Shown here: piece after piece, positions 26,144 to 33,786 of the stretch
How positions within the stretch are numbered: position 1 is the stretch's first letter
Layout: the number at the start of each line of letters is the position of its first letter
NCBI RefSeq assembly: GCF_016908935.1
Contig: NZ_JAFBEV010000005.1
Coordinates: forward strand, 1-64,000
Direction: 5' to 3'
Origin: Sporolactobacillus spathodeae
GTDB taxonomy: Bacteria; Bacillota; Bacilli; Bacillales; Sporolactobacillaceae
DNA: 64,000 nt
Notes under the pieces: generated by a model
Databases searched by the model: none
What the model saw: only the letters and a program-made list of their open reading frames with translations
What the model was told of the DNA's origin: nothing
Position numbers and translations under genes: made by a program

Positions 26144-26665
26144 ATGAATTTGACGAAAAACGGACTACGCGGATTCGCTGCTGGAATTTTGGTTGCCACT
26201 GCCGTTTTCGCTTTCTTCTACTTTCTGATCTTCAATGGCTCCGAACAACCAGCTAAAAAGGTTGTCCATCAAAAACCGCTAACTGAGGCTGCTGTCACCC
26301 AGTATCTGACCAGCCATCATCGTAAGGCTATTGATATTGATGCGTATAATCAATGGCAGGCGCAGAACAAGCTGTCCAAGCAGCCTGCTTCAAAGACTCA
26401 GAATGCAAAAGCAGAAAAAAAATCGAAACCGGCAACAAAAACGACGACCTACCACTTACATATTAAAAGCGGCATGACTCCTGGCGATATATCCAGCGAA
26501 TTGGTTAGCGCGAAAATATTGAAAGGTAGTCAAAAAACAAAATTTGATTCCTATTTACACAAGAATCATTTAGAAAAATACGTCCAGCTTGGCACATTCA
26601 AGGTATCGAGCGATATGGATATTCAGAAATTAGCACAAGTCATCACCAAGAATCACAGTAATTAA
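26144..26665 (+). CDS. Membrane-anchored protein with MltG/YceG-like N-lobe
   Basis: This 173-residue protein has an N-terminal membrane helix (GFAAGILVATAVFAFFYFLIF), a Lys-rich linker and a C-terminal domain (HIKSGMTPGDISSELVSAKI to KLAQVITK) that resembles the LysM-like part of the endolytic transglycosylase MltG. The catalytic half with its Glu is absent, so it is unlikely to cut glycan by itself. It is coupled to the upstream 69-residue protein gene and followed by a terminator. It may bind or position peptidoglycan. Confidence 0.7.
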   Translation: MNLTKNGLRGFAAGILVATAVFAFFYFLIFNGSEQPAKKVVHQKPLTEAAVTQYLTSHHRKAIDIDAYNQWQAQNKLSKQPASKTQNAKAEKKSKPATKTTTYHLHIKSGMTPGDISSELVSAKILKGSQKTKFDSYLHKNHLEKYVQLGTFKVSSDMDIQKLAQVITKNHSN

Positions 26666-26667
26666 AG

Positions 26668-26700
26668 AATCGGGAGGCAATACGCCTTCCGATTTTTTTT
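26668..26700 (+). terminator. Intrinsic terminator of the MltG-like gene
   Basis: AATCGGGAGGC and GCCTTCCGATT form an imperfect stem followed by TTTTTTTT. Confidence 0.9.
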
Positions 26701-26798
26701 TGCTTGAATTTATTGGAAAGGAAAGAAAAGCGTGCGAAGCGCATTTCGTACATAATAGACTGAACCGTTTTTTGCCCACTTTTTTTCACAAAAAAATG

Positions 26799-26835
26799 TA
26801 GAAAAGGATGCCTCAAAACGAGGCATCCTTTTCTA
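26799..26835 (-). terminator. Intrinsic terminator of pbpA (perfect GGATGCCTC-type stem)
   Basis: TAGAAAAGGATGCCTC (26799-26814) and GAGGCATCCTTTTCTA (26820-26835) are perfect complements around the 5-base loop AAAAC. This is the cleanest of the shared-stem terminators. Confidence 0.9.
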
Positions 26836-26844
26836 CTTGATAAA

Positions 26845-28935
26845 TCAATTCTTGCTTGTGTAATGATAAAGCTTGTCATACGCCTGATAAATACTAAGAG
26901 CAATCTGATGGTTTTGATGCCCTGTTTCAACCCGTGGGACAATGTCAACAACAACAATCTGTGGATTATCGTAAGGCGCGTAAGAAATCAGCGTTTCGTT
27001 ATAGAGATTCAAGTTATTCGGATCAATCTGCGCCGTGCCTGTTTTAGCAGCGATTTTGTATTTCACATTGCTGCCATGGCCCAAATCATAACCCGTTGAT
27101 AATCTGTTCGAACCATGAGTCACTAAGTATAATCCTTTTTGAACCCGTTTAATTTCTTGCTGCGTATTCTCCACCGTATTCAGGATATGTGTTTTTTGCG
27201 TATAAATTGTTCGCCCGAGCGTTTCCGGATTGTTGCTCGGCGCATGAATCGACTGAAGCAGATGTGCCTGAACCCGATAACCACCGTTCGCGATTGTTGA
27301 CATATACTGCGCCATCTCAAGCGGTGTGTACGTGTCAAACTGCCCGATGGCAAATTGCTGAATCAGACCGGAATTCGTTGGCATCCCGCCGTTATAGCCT
27401 GTTCCTTCGCTTGGAAGATCGATTCCGGTTTTCACGCCGAGACCCACCTGCGCATAACCGTTTCTCATCTCATGAATCGCCTTGATAAAGCGCGGACTAT
27501 TTGGCGAAGGAAAGGAGCCAATATATTCCCCACCAGCAGGAGTCAAGGTAATACCAGCCATATTAGAAACAATTTTCGCCATAAAGACGTTCGAAGAGAA
27601 CTGAAGCGCCTGTTCAGGAGTCAGACTCCCCAAACCGCCAACTTCCCAGGATTGGAAATATTTAGCTTTTTGTCCAGAACCTGTCGGCAATTTAATTCGC
27701 ATATCACGGAACTGTGCAGGCATCGCATGATAGCGGTAGCCTGTCAATTCGGTTGCACCTTTGACCGCAGATCCCATCGCAAACTGTGAATTGACCGCTT
27801 CACTCGCCGCGTCAATAAACTTACCATTTTGATAAATTTTGCCGCCAATGGCCAGAATCGCTCCTGTCTTGGGATTCATGACAACAGCATAAGCACTGTT
27901 ATTCTGTCCATTTCCGGCCATCGACCGAGCAGAGAGAATATTGGCTTCCAATATTTTATCAACCTGTTGCTGAAGTCTTTCGTCAATTGTCAGCTGAATA
28001 TCATCACCACGTTGGCCATCTTTGACTCTGGGATTGCCGACAGGAATACCCTTCTTAGTCTGGTAAAGCAATTTCATCGGTACCCCGCGCAGATAAGATT
28101 CGTAGACATCTTCAACATTGCTTGTTCCAACAAGCGCATTGCGGCTATAACCTTTTGCTAAGTAATTATTAATCTCATCAGCAGGGATCTCACCGACTTT
28201 GCCAACATAAAATGGCTTATTCTTAATATATTTGCGTGAAGACACATCCGCAGTCTGTATCGCGCCATTAAACTCGTTCAAATGATCAACAACATCGACA
28301 TATTCTTTGTCGTTGACGTGGAGTCCACGCTTGATGATGTGTGGATTCAGATTGGATGCCTGATTGAATTGATGCATGATTGCCATAATCTGCTTATCAT
28401 TTCTTGAAAATGCGTGAAGCGCACTGTCCGGCACGCGACTAAGCAGCAGCTTGTATTCAGCTGCCTGCTTGTTTTGCAAATTTGTTTGTTCTTTTTTCGT
28501 CAAAAAATTGTTATAGGCTGCAGTCAACGTCTTAAAATGACTAAGCACATAGTATTCTCGTTCATCACGATTTGAAATTTGACCCAAGGACTGTTTGTCC
28601 ATTGTTATCAAATCAGCGAGTTGACGGGCAATTTTTAAGTTCTTCGCACCGTCAAGACTCGCGTTGCGAATATAAACAACCGCGAGTTCCGCATTATTAT
28701 CCGCAAGCGTGGTGCCGTTGACGTCAACAATTTTCCCACGCGCCGAATCAATACTGGCTGTTTGATAATTATTGGCACGCATGACTTTTTTGTAATGCGC
28801 TCCGTTTACGATCTGCACGTAGCCTAGCCGCATGATTAAGCCGGCAAAAGCGAGAAAAACAACAAGAAAAAGTATATTCAGCCGTAATGGAAGATTAGTC
28901 TTCGCTGCTTTATTTTTCACTGGTTCTTTGCCCAA
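26845..28935 (-). CDS. pbpA: Class B penicillin-binding protein (PBP2-like transpeptidase)
   Basis: This is a membrane-anchored D,D-transpeptidase for lateral wall synthesis. An N-terminal helix (ILFLVVFLAFAGLIMRL), a dimerisation domain and the C-terminal transpeptidase domain are visible. Its motifs are SAVK (acyl Ser, near residue 392), SSN (near 452) and KTGTAQ (near 635). The length, about 696 residues, fits B. subtilis PbpA/PbpH. I prefer TTG 28935, because GGAGG is 7 bases upstream; an ATG at 28941 lies only one base from it. Confidence 0.92.
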   Translation of the reverse strand: MGKEPVKNKAAKTNLPLRLNILFLVVFLAFAGLIMRLGYVQIVNGAHYKKVMRANNYQTASIDSARGKIVDVNGTTLADNNAELAVVYIRNASLDGAKNLKIARQLADLITMDKQSLGQISNRDEREYYVLSHFKTLTAAYNNFLTKKEQTNLQNKQAAEYKLLLSRVPDSALHAFSRNDKQIMAIMHQFNQASNLNPHIIKRGLHVNDKEYVDVVDHLNEFNGAIQTADVSSRKYIKNKPFYVGKVGEIPADEINNYLAKGYSRNALVGTSNVEDVYESYLRGVPMKLLYQTKKGIPVGNPRVKDGQRGDDIQLTIDERLQQQVDKILEANILSARSMAGNGQNNSAYAVVMNPKTGAILAIGGKIYQNGKFIDAASEAVNSQFAMGSAVKGATELTGYRYHAMPAQFRDMRIKLPTGSGQKAKYFQSWEVGGLGSLTPEQALQFSSNVFMAKIVSNMAGITLTPAGGEYIGSFPSPNSPRFIKAIHEMRNGYAQVGLGVKTGIDLPSEGTGYNGGMPTNSGLIQQFAIGQFDTYTPLEMAQYMSTIANGGYRVQAHLLQSIHAPSNNPETLGRTIYTQKTHILNTVENTQQEIKRVQKGLYLVTHGSNRLSTGYDLGHGSNVKYKIAAKTGTAQIDPNNLNLYNETLISYAPYDNPQIVVVDIVPRVETGHQNHQIALSIYQAYDKLYHYTSKN

Positions 28936-29128
28936 CTGCATTCCTCCCTGATGATGGCAGACAAGTATTCACCTTGTATTTATTCGTATCTGCCGGAACT
29001 TTAAGCAGGTTGTTATCCGAATTTATTCATGAATCGAGTTGCCTTATTTATTTTACAGTTGCCCAAAGTTCCTGTCAAAAAGCTTTTTACACTCACGTTT
29101 CAAACGGAATGACTTAAGAAAAGATAAG

Positions 29129-29170
29129 AAAACACCCGGAAGTGCTTCATTGAGCGACTCCCGGGTGCTT
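29129..29170 (-). terminator. Intrinsic terminator of the tRNA operon
   Basis: On the minus strand CACCCGGGAGTCGCT pairs with AGCACTTCCGGGTG and is followed by TTTTCTT, 30 bases past the tRNA-Ser gene. Confidence 0.88.
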
Positions 29171-29198
29171 AGTTATAGGTATTGCTTATGTATACCAG

Positions 29199-29288
29199 CG
29201 GAGGAAGAGGGATTCGAACCCCCGCGAGCCGTGAAGCCCCTGTCGGTTTTCAAGACCGATCCCTTCAGCCAAACTTGGGTATTCCTCC
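29199..29288 (-). tRNA. tRNA-Ser (UGA)
   Basis: A 90-base class II tRNA. GGAGGAA pairs with TTCCTCC in the acceptor stem, the anticodon loop is CTTGAAA (anticodon TGA), there is a long variable arm, and GGTTCGAATCC forms the T loop. The CCA end is not encoded. Confidence 0.95.
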
Positions 29289-29294
29289 ATTAAA

Positions 29295-29371
29295 TGGTGG
29301 ACCCTGTAGGACTCGAACCTACGACCGGACGGTTATGGGCCGTCTGCTCTAACCAACTGAGCTAAGGGTCC
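29295..29371 (-). tRNA. tRNA-Ile (CAU), probable lysidine type
   Basis: Acceptor GGACCCT/AGGGTCC, anticodon loop CCATAA (CAT) and an encoded CCA. The body closely resembles, from memory, the minor tRNA-Ile read after lysidine modification by TilS, and differs from the elongator Met tRNA nearby. An annotation as tRNA-Met is possible from the anticodon alone. Confidence 0.85.
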
Positions 29372-29375
29372 AACG

Positions 29376-29449
29376 GGCGGTTAGTGGGGATCGAACCCAC
29401 GCATGCCGGAACCACAATCCGGTGTGTTAACCACTTCACCATAACCGCC
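29376..29449 (-). tRNA. tRNA-His (GUG)
   Basis: Acceptor GCGGTTA/TAACCGC with the extra 5' G opposite discriminator C73, as expected for tRNA-His. The anticodon is GTG in ATTGTGGTT. CCA is not encoded. Confidence 0.95.
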
Positions 29450-29474
29450 ATTGGGTTATATAAGAACAAAAAAA

Positions 29475-29548
29475 TAGCGGCGGGGGGGATCGAACCCTCG
29501 ACCTTACGGGTATGAACCGTACGCTCTAGCCAGCTGAGCTACACCGCC
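29475..29548 (-). tRNA. tRNA-Met (CAU), elongator
   Basis: GGCGGTG pairs with CGCCGCT (including G-T pairs), the anticodon loop is TTCATAC and the T loop GGTTCGATCC. It lacks the initiator features (C1-A72 mismatch and three G-C pairs in the anticodon stem). CCA is not encoded. Confidence 0.93.
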
Positions 29549-29549
29549 A

Positions 29550-29624
29550 TGGCTCCACAGGTAGGGTTCGAACCTACGACCGATCGGTTAACAGCCGATT
29601 GCTCTGCCGCTGAGCTACTGTGGA
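29550..29624 (-). tRNA. tRNA-Asn (GUU)
   Basis: TCCACAG pairs with CTGTGGA, the anticodon loop is CTGTTAA (GTT), and CCA is encoded one base before the tRNA-Met gene begins. It is the first gene of the tRNA operon. Confidence 0.95.
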
Positions 29625-29643
29625 ATAATTCAGAACAAGAATT

Positions 29644-29673
29644 AATTTATCACAACTTGATGAAGCTTGTCAA
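29644..29673 (-). promoter_or_regulatory. SigA promoter of the tRNA operon
   Basis: On the minus strand TTGACA (29668-29673) and TAAATT (29644-29649) are 18 bases apart, about 20 bases before tRNA-Asn. Confidence 0.75.
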
Positions 29674-29849
29674 CCACTTTTTTCAAGCTGTCTTACTGTC
29701 TTAACGACAAGAAATAATATATCATAACTGTAAAATTTGGGCAATAGTTTTTTTAAACTTTTTACATTTACTTTTCTTTGTGTATCGTCTTCGTTGTCAT
29801 TTTTTCCCTGGGTTAGATTTTTAATATTAGGCTATCCTTATTTATAAGC

Positions 29850-29882
29850 CATTTTGTTTCGGCTGCTCGCTTGCCACAGCAA
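29850..29882. repeat. Left-arm fragment of the intergenic palindromic element
   Basis: TTTCGGCTGCTCGCTTGCCA matches the left arm of the full copies; only this part is present, directly beside the nfeD-like stop. Confidence 0.65.
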
Positions 29883-29889
29883 AAGGCCG

Positions 29890-30531
29890 TTACTCGGCTT
29901 TTTGCTCTTCCTTATCAATAACAATCCGTGTTCCGTCCACTGATACAACGCGTACCGGGCATTTACTGTCCAAAAACAAGCCATCAGTCACAGCACTGTA
30001 ATTGTGCCCGTCAATTTTAACCGTGCCTACAGGATGAAATGGTGTGACCGTGAATCCTGTTTTACCAACCAATCGTTGATAATCCGAATTAATTGAATTA
30101 TACCCCTTCTCGCTTGTCAATTGCTCGTGCAAAGTTAGTTTTTCGAGATATTCTCTTTTGGGTAGAAAACGGCGAAAGAAAAGTGATCCCAACGTTCCGA
30201 TAACAAAAGCGATGCCGACGAGCATGCCATAGAGCAATGATGGCGCTGGCAATGCGCAGCCAAGTATCATCAGCACAAATCCGATCACGCCAATAATACC
30301 CGTTGTGAACAATTTGCCGTCAATGATAATTAAAAGCAAACCACCGATGAGTAACCCAACAATCCAAGGAGATGCCTGATCGGTTAGAAAATAATTAAAA
30401 TAAAGGATAAATAAGCCGCAGCCCATCAGACCTGAGAGTCCCTTTGCTTTGAAAAGCAACTCAGCAAAAAGCAGACAAGAGGCAAGCAGAACAACCACAA
30501 AACCGCCCGCGGGATAGGATAAAAAAGACAT
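29890..30531 (-). CDS. Short NfeD-family membrane protein
   Basis: This 213-residue protein has four or five hydrophobic helices (about residues 8-125) and a C-terminal OB-fold-like domain (LVGKTGFTVTPFHPVGTVKI to VRVVSVDGTRIVI) typical of NfeD proteins, which partner with stomatin/flotillin-type scaffolds. The N-terminal serine-protease domain of long NfeD proteins is absent. It lies far from floA (55248-56252), whereas in B. subtilis yqeZ and floA are adjacent. Confidence 0.85.
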   Translation of the reverse strand: MSFLSYPAGGFVVVLLASCLLFAELLFKAKGLSGLMGCGLFILYFNYFLTDQASPWIVGLLIGGLLLIIIDGKLFTTGIIGVIGFVLMILGCALPAPSLLYGMLVGIAFVIGTLGSLFFRRFLPKREYLEKLTLHEQLTSEKGYNSINSDYQRLVGKTGFTVTPFHPVGTVKIDGHNYSAVTDGLFLDSKCPVRVVSVDGTRIVIDKEEQKAE

Positions 30532-30663
30532 CAGGTCAGTCGCCTCCCAATGGTCAATGAATGTGATAAAATTCGCAACACTTTAATTAAACCATACGCA
30601 GTAGCATCTTGGAAGTTTCCCTCTAAAAAATAATTATAAATAATCGGAATAAATTACCTTTGG

Positions 30664-30715
30664 CGTGCATATAGATGAAAGCGGGGACATTTCATCTATT
30701 CGATGCTTTTTTTTG
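30664..30715 (+). terminator. Orphan rightward intrinsic terminator upstream of the LysM gene
   Basis: GCATATAGATGAAA and TTTCATCTATTCGATGC form a long imperfect stem followed by TTTTTTTT on the plus strand. No rightward gene precedes it; the gene to the left is on the minus strand. It could end a small RNA or attenuate the leader of the following gene. Confidence 0.7.
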
Positions 30716-30774
30716 CACATATACCTATACCGTTTAAATTATCCTAGTATTCCATTCAGGAGATGTAATCTATA

Positions 30775-31107
30775 ATGAGGAAAAAGCACTTTTTTATCGC
30801 GATTGCAATCGTTGCCTGCTGGACAACCTATTCCGATCTGAATTCAGGATCACTGCCCGCATCAGCAACCAACCAAGCATCGATTCAAGTTACTGGGACT
30901 GAACATGCAGCCATTCCCCACAAACGGATCAAGGTCAATCCTGGTGACACCTTGCTTTCAATCAGTGAACGGCTTAATAAGGACGAGCCCTCAATCGAGC
31001 AACTGCTTAAAGATTTCGCTCTGCTTAACCCTTCTGCGGATCCGAATCACCTAGAGATTGGCAAGGACTATGCTTTTCCCCTCTATTACAAGTCAGAGGG
31101 AAAGTAA
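30775..31107 (+). CDS. yqfZ: LysM-domain protein with signal peptide
   Basis: This 110-residue protein has an N-terminal export signal (FFIAIAIVACWTTY) and one C-terminal LysM domain (IKVNPGDTLLSISERLN to HLEIGKDYAFPL) that binds peptidoglycan. AGGAGATG lies before the ATG. Its place just upstream of ispG matches yqfZ of B. subtilis. There is no catalytic domain. Confidence 0.8.
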   Translation: MRKKHFFIAIAIVACWTTYSDLNSGSLPASATNQASIQVTGTEHAAIPHKRIKVNPGDTLLSISERLNKDEPSIEQLLKDFALLNPSADPNHLEIGKDYAFPLYYKSEGK

Positions 31108-31234
31108 TTTCGCGTGATTCATCTCAATCTCAAGAGTACTCCATGCAACATCTTTCGCTCGTTCATGGTATACTTGGGATGTTTGAATGTCTTATAGAGC
31201 ATGCAGATCGATCGGAAAAAGGAGCGAATGGTTC

Positions 31235-32338
31235 GTGTCTGGAATTACGCACCGTACAAAAACAAGAAAAGTTAGGGTTGGCAATCTGACCATCGGTGGA
31301 TCCAACCAAGTCATTATACAGAGTATGACAACCACAAAGACCCGTGATGTTGCGGAAACTGTGGCCCAAATCAAACGACTTGAAGAAGCTGGCTGTCAAA
31401 TGGTTCGCGTCGCTTGTCCAACAATGGAGGACGCTCTGGCGATTCCAGAAATTAAGAAAAGAATTTCGATTCCGCTTGTCGTCGATATCCATTTCAATTA
31501 TAAATTAGCCCTGAAGGCGATCGAAGGCGGTGCGGATAAAATCCGCATTAATCCCGGCAATATCGGCAAGCGTGAAAATGTTGAGGCAGTGGTTAAAGCC
31601 GCAAAAGAGAAACATGTGCCCATTCGAATCGGTGTCAACGCAGGATCATTGGAGAAACATATTCTAGATAAATATGGTTACCCGACCGCGGATGGCATGG
31701 TCGAAAGTGCCCTCCACCATATTAAGATTCTTGAGGATTTGGATTTTCACGATATTATCGTTTCTCTGAAAGCGTCAAATATTAATCTTGCTGTTGAAGC
31801 TTACGAAAAAGCAGCCGCGGCATTCGATTATCCGCTCCATCTTGGGATCACCGAATCTGGAACCCTGTTTTCAGGGAGTGTTAAAAGTGCTGCTGGATTG
31901 GGTATTTTGCTTCATGAGGGGATCGGCAATACGATCCGTATCTCCCTTTCTGCCGATCCAGTTGAAGAGATCAAGGTCTGCCGCGAATTGCTGAAAACAT
32001 TCGGCCTCGCGAATGCAGCAACCCTGATTTCCTGTCCGACATGTGGCCGGATCCAGATTAACCTGATAAAAATTGCAAATGAAGTGGAACAATACATTTC
32101 TAAAATCAATGTTCCGATTAAGGTCTCTGTACTCGGCTGCGCCGTCAATGGACCCGGTGAGGCACGGGAAGCGGATATTGGCATTGCAGGCGGTCGTGGC
32201 GAAGGTCTGCTATTCAAACACGGTGAAGTCATTCGAAAAGTTCCTGAAGATCGCATGGTCGAGGAGCTGAAAATCGAGATCGACAAAATCGTTGCTGAGT
32301 ATAAAGTAAACGAGGAAAAGCAAAAAGTAGAGAACTGA
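31235..32338 (+). CDS. ispG: 4-hydroxy-3-methylbut-2-enyl-diphosphate synthase (MEP pathway)
   Basis: IspG reduces MEcPP to HMBPP with a [4Fe-4S] cluster. The TIM barrel opens with [17 protein letters not shown] and [13 protein letters not shown]; the cluster cysteines are in SCPTCGR near residue 270 and CAVNGPGE near 302. I use GTG 31235 with AAAAAGGAG 10 bases upstream, giving 367 residues, near the B. subtilis length. ispH is encoded 5 kb away, so both last steps of the MEP pathway lie in this window. Confidence 0.96.
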   Translation: MSGITHRTKTRKVRVGNLTIGGSNQVIIQSMTTTKTRDVAETVAQIKRLEEAGCQMVRVACPTMEDALAIPEIKKRISIPLVVDIHFNYKLALKAIEGGADKIRINPGNIGKRENVEAVVKAAKEKHVPIRIGVNAGSLEKHILDKYGYPTADGMVESALHHIKILEDLDFHDIIVSLKASNINLAVEAYEKAAAAFDYPLHLGITESGTLFSGSVKSAAGLGILLHEGIGNTIRISLSADPVEEIKVCRELLKTFGLANAATLISCPTCGRIQINLIKIANEVEQYISKINVPIKVSVLGCAVNGPGEAREADIGIAGGRGEGLLFKHGEVIRKVPEDRMVEELKIEIDKIVAEYKVNEEKQKVEN

Positions 32339-32345
32339 AAGGAAA

Positions 32346-32392
32346 GATACAAAAAACGGACAAGAGCTTGGCACTTGTCCGTTTTTTGTATC
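32346..32392 (+). terminator. Intrinsic terminator of ispG
   Basis: GATACAAAAAACGGACAAG and CTTGTCCGTTTTTTGTATC are perfect complements with a 9-base loop. A-tract and T-tract make it able to work in both directions. Confidence 0.95.
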
Positions 32393-32483
32393 TTTAGATT
32401 GTATAAGATTTAAAAGGAATGAAGCAGAAAGACTAAGCTTTCGCCATCGTTCAGAGATTTTGGGCGCCCAAGAGTTTTTCTAA

Positions 32484-33062
32484 TTATTCGTTTACCCAAG
32501 TCGTAATCTGATCTACAGTTTTGCGGTCAGGTATGGTTGTTTTTTGATTGGGATCAGGATAGCCGATATAAATAAATCCTAAAATCAGCGACCGGTCCGA
32601 TTCACCAAATTCACTTTTCATTTCCGCTGTATAGGTTGGTGCGCCAGTTCGCCACATAGCACCGAGTCCGAGGCTATGTGCTGCCAGCAGCATATTTTCC
32701 ACAGCAGCTGCCGTTGCTGCTATTTCTTCAATTTCGAACGCTTTCGGATTATCCGACGGCTCTACCGTAACAACGATAACAACCGGTGCGCGCTTCGCTT
32801 TTGCAATGCCGCTGGCTAACACGTCATTCAGCATTGTTTCGCTGGCGTCTTTTAACTTTTGTTGATTCAGTCTGCCGAGTACGTTGCCGAGTCGATTTCG
32901 TCCTTCACCTGTTAGAACAGTAAAACGCCACGGTTCCGTGTTCATATGATTTGGTGCTTTTCGAGCAGCATCGAGAATTTTCTCAATAAGTGCACGATCC
33001 GGTTCTTTGTCCAGCACTTTGCGGATTGAACGCCTTGTTTGAATTGCGTCTATGGTTTCCAT
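32484..33062 (-). CDS. Nitroreductase-family FMN oxidoreductase
   Basis: This 192-residue FMN-binding protein has the N-terminal TRRSIRKV motif (phosphate-binding Arg residues), APNHMNTEPWRF near residue 37 and LGLGAMWRTG near 132. Such enzymes reduce nitroaromatics, quinones or flavins with NAD(P)H. The substrate is unknown. AAGGGAG precedes the ATG. Confidence 0.88.
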   Translation of the reverse strand: METIDAIQTRRSIRKVLDKEPDRALIEKILDAARKAPNHMNTEPWRFTVLTGEGRNRLGNVLGRLNQQKLKDASETMLNDVLASGIAKAKRAPVVIVVTVEPSDNPKAFEIEEIAATAAAVENMLLAAHSLGLGAMWRTGAPTYTAEMKSEFGESDRSLILGFIYIGYPDPNQKTTIPDRKTVDQITTWVNE

Positions 33063-33154
33063 GAGACATATGCTCCCTTATTTATCTTTTCCATTTGATT
33101 GTAACATATGTCACTGATAATTAACGACAGTTATGCTTCGTGCTCTTTTTAAAT

Positions 33155-33272
33155 TCGAACGAGCCAAGTCCTTTTTTTTAAAAATTACGCTTCGGCCGTT
33201 CGTTTGCCACGGGCAGGATGGGAACCTTCTCAAGCTAGTTTATCTGGGGATTGCCTCGAATTCCTCGCAGAT
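33155..33272. repeat. Diverged copy of the intergenic palindromic element
   Basis: GAGCCAAGTCCTTTTTTTTA then TTACGCTTCGGCCGTTCGTT and GCCACGGGCAGGATGGGAAC match the left module and left arm; the centre (TCTGGGGATTGCCTCG) is diverged and the right arm is nearly lost. Confidence 0.7.
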
Positions 33273-33287
33273 TTACGCTTTACGCAA

Positions 33288-33321
33288 AAGGAAAGACGTC
33301 TTTTGACAGACGTCTTTCCTT
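33288..33321 (-). terminator. Intrinsic terminator of the YqfX-like gene
   Basis: AAGGAAAGACGTC and GACGTCTTTCCTT form a perfect 13-base stem; on the minus strand it is followed by TTGCG only, so the T-tract lies in the stem. Confidence 0.8.
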
Positions 33322-33327
33322 CGCTTG

Positions 33328-33693
33328 CTACACGAAAAGTGGAGACAATAATTGAATGAGCATGGCAACAAGACCGATGCCTATCGCCCATCCCCCCAGT
33401 GTCCGGGCCCCTTGTCTTAGCGCAAGGAAGCCGATAATGATACCGGCAATTCCCAAAACAATTGGGAGAAAAAACAACGCCGCAACAGAGAGAACAAGTG
33501 CTAGCCAACCAATTCCTTTACCGTGCGCTCTTTCCCTGTTTTCAGAACGTTGCGGATAGTCATGATCAATGACCCTTCCCCGTGCCTCCCGATTATATTG
33601 ATCGGCGCTCAATTCCCTTGCGTATTCCTCATTATGAAAAGCTTGTTGCTTGTCATATAATGAGTCATCTTCAAAATGATCCTTGTCAACCAC
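33328..33693 (-). CDS. DUF4190-type small membrane protein (YqfX-like)
   Basis: This 121-residue protein has a charged N-terminal half (acidic, Tyr- and Arg-rich) and two C-terminal membrane helices (GWLALVLSVAALFFLPIVLG and GGWAIGIGLVAMLIQLL) with the GFLALRQGA turn common to DUF4190 proteins. GAGGGG precedes a GTG start. It lies where B. subtilis has yqfX. Function is unknown. Confidence 0.75.
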   Translation of the reverse strand: MVDKDHFEDDSLYDKQQAFHNEEYARELSADQYNREARGRVIDHDYPQRSENRERAHGKGIGWLALVLSVAALFFLPIVLGIAGIIIGFLALRQGARTLGGWAIGIGLVAMLIQLLSPLFV

Positions 33694-33786
33694 AGCGACC
33701 CCTCGCTTTCTTTTTAGGATCGCTTATAGTTTGACTCAAGTGATTGCATTTCAATAATGCACATTATGGAAATTGTCACAAAAGCG

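Noticed and set aside
26845-28161. Plus-strand open frames of 78-144 codons inside pbpA
   Set aside because: They are antisense shadows of a clear penicillin-binding protein with no ribosome sites or recognisable products.
30550-30633. 27-codon frame before the orphan terminator
   Set aside because: No Shine-Dalgarno precedes the ATG and the peptide has no notable features.
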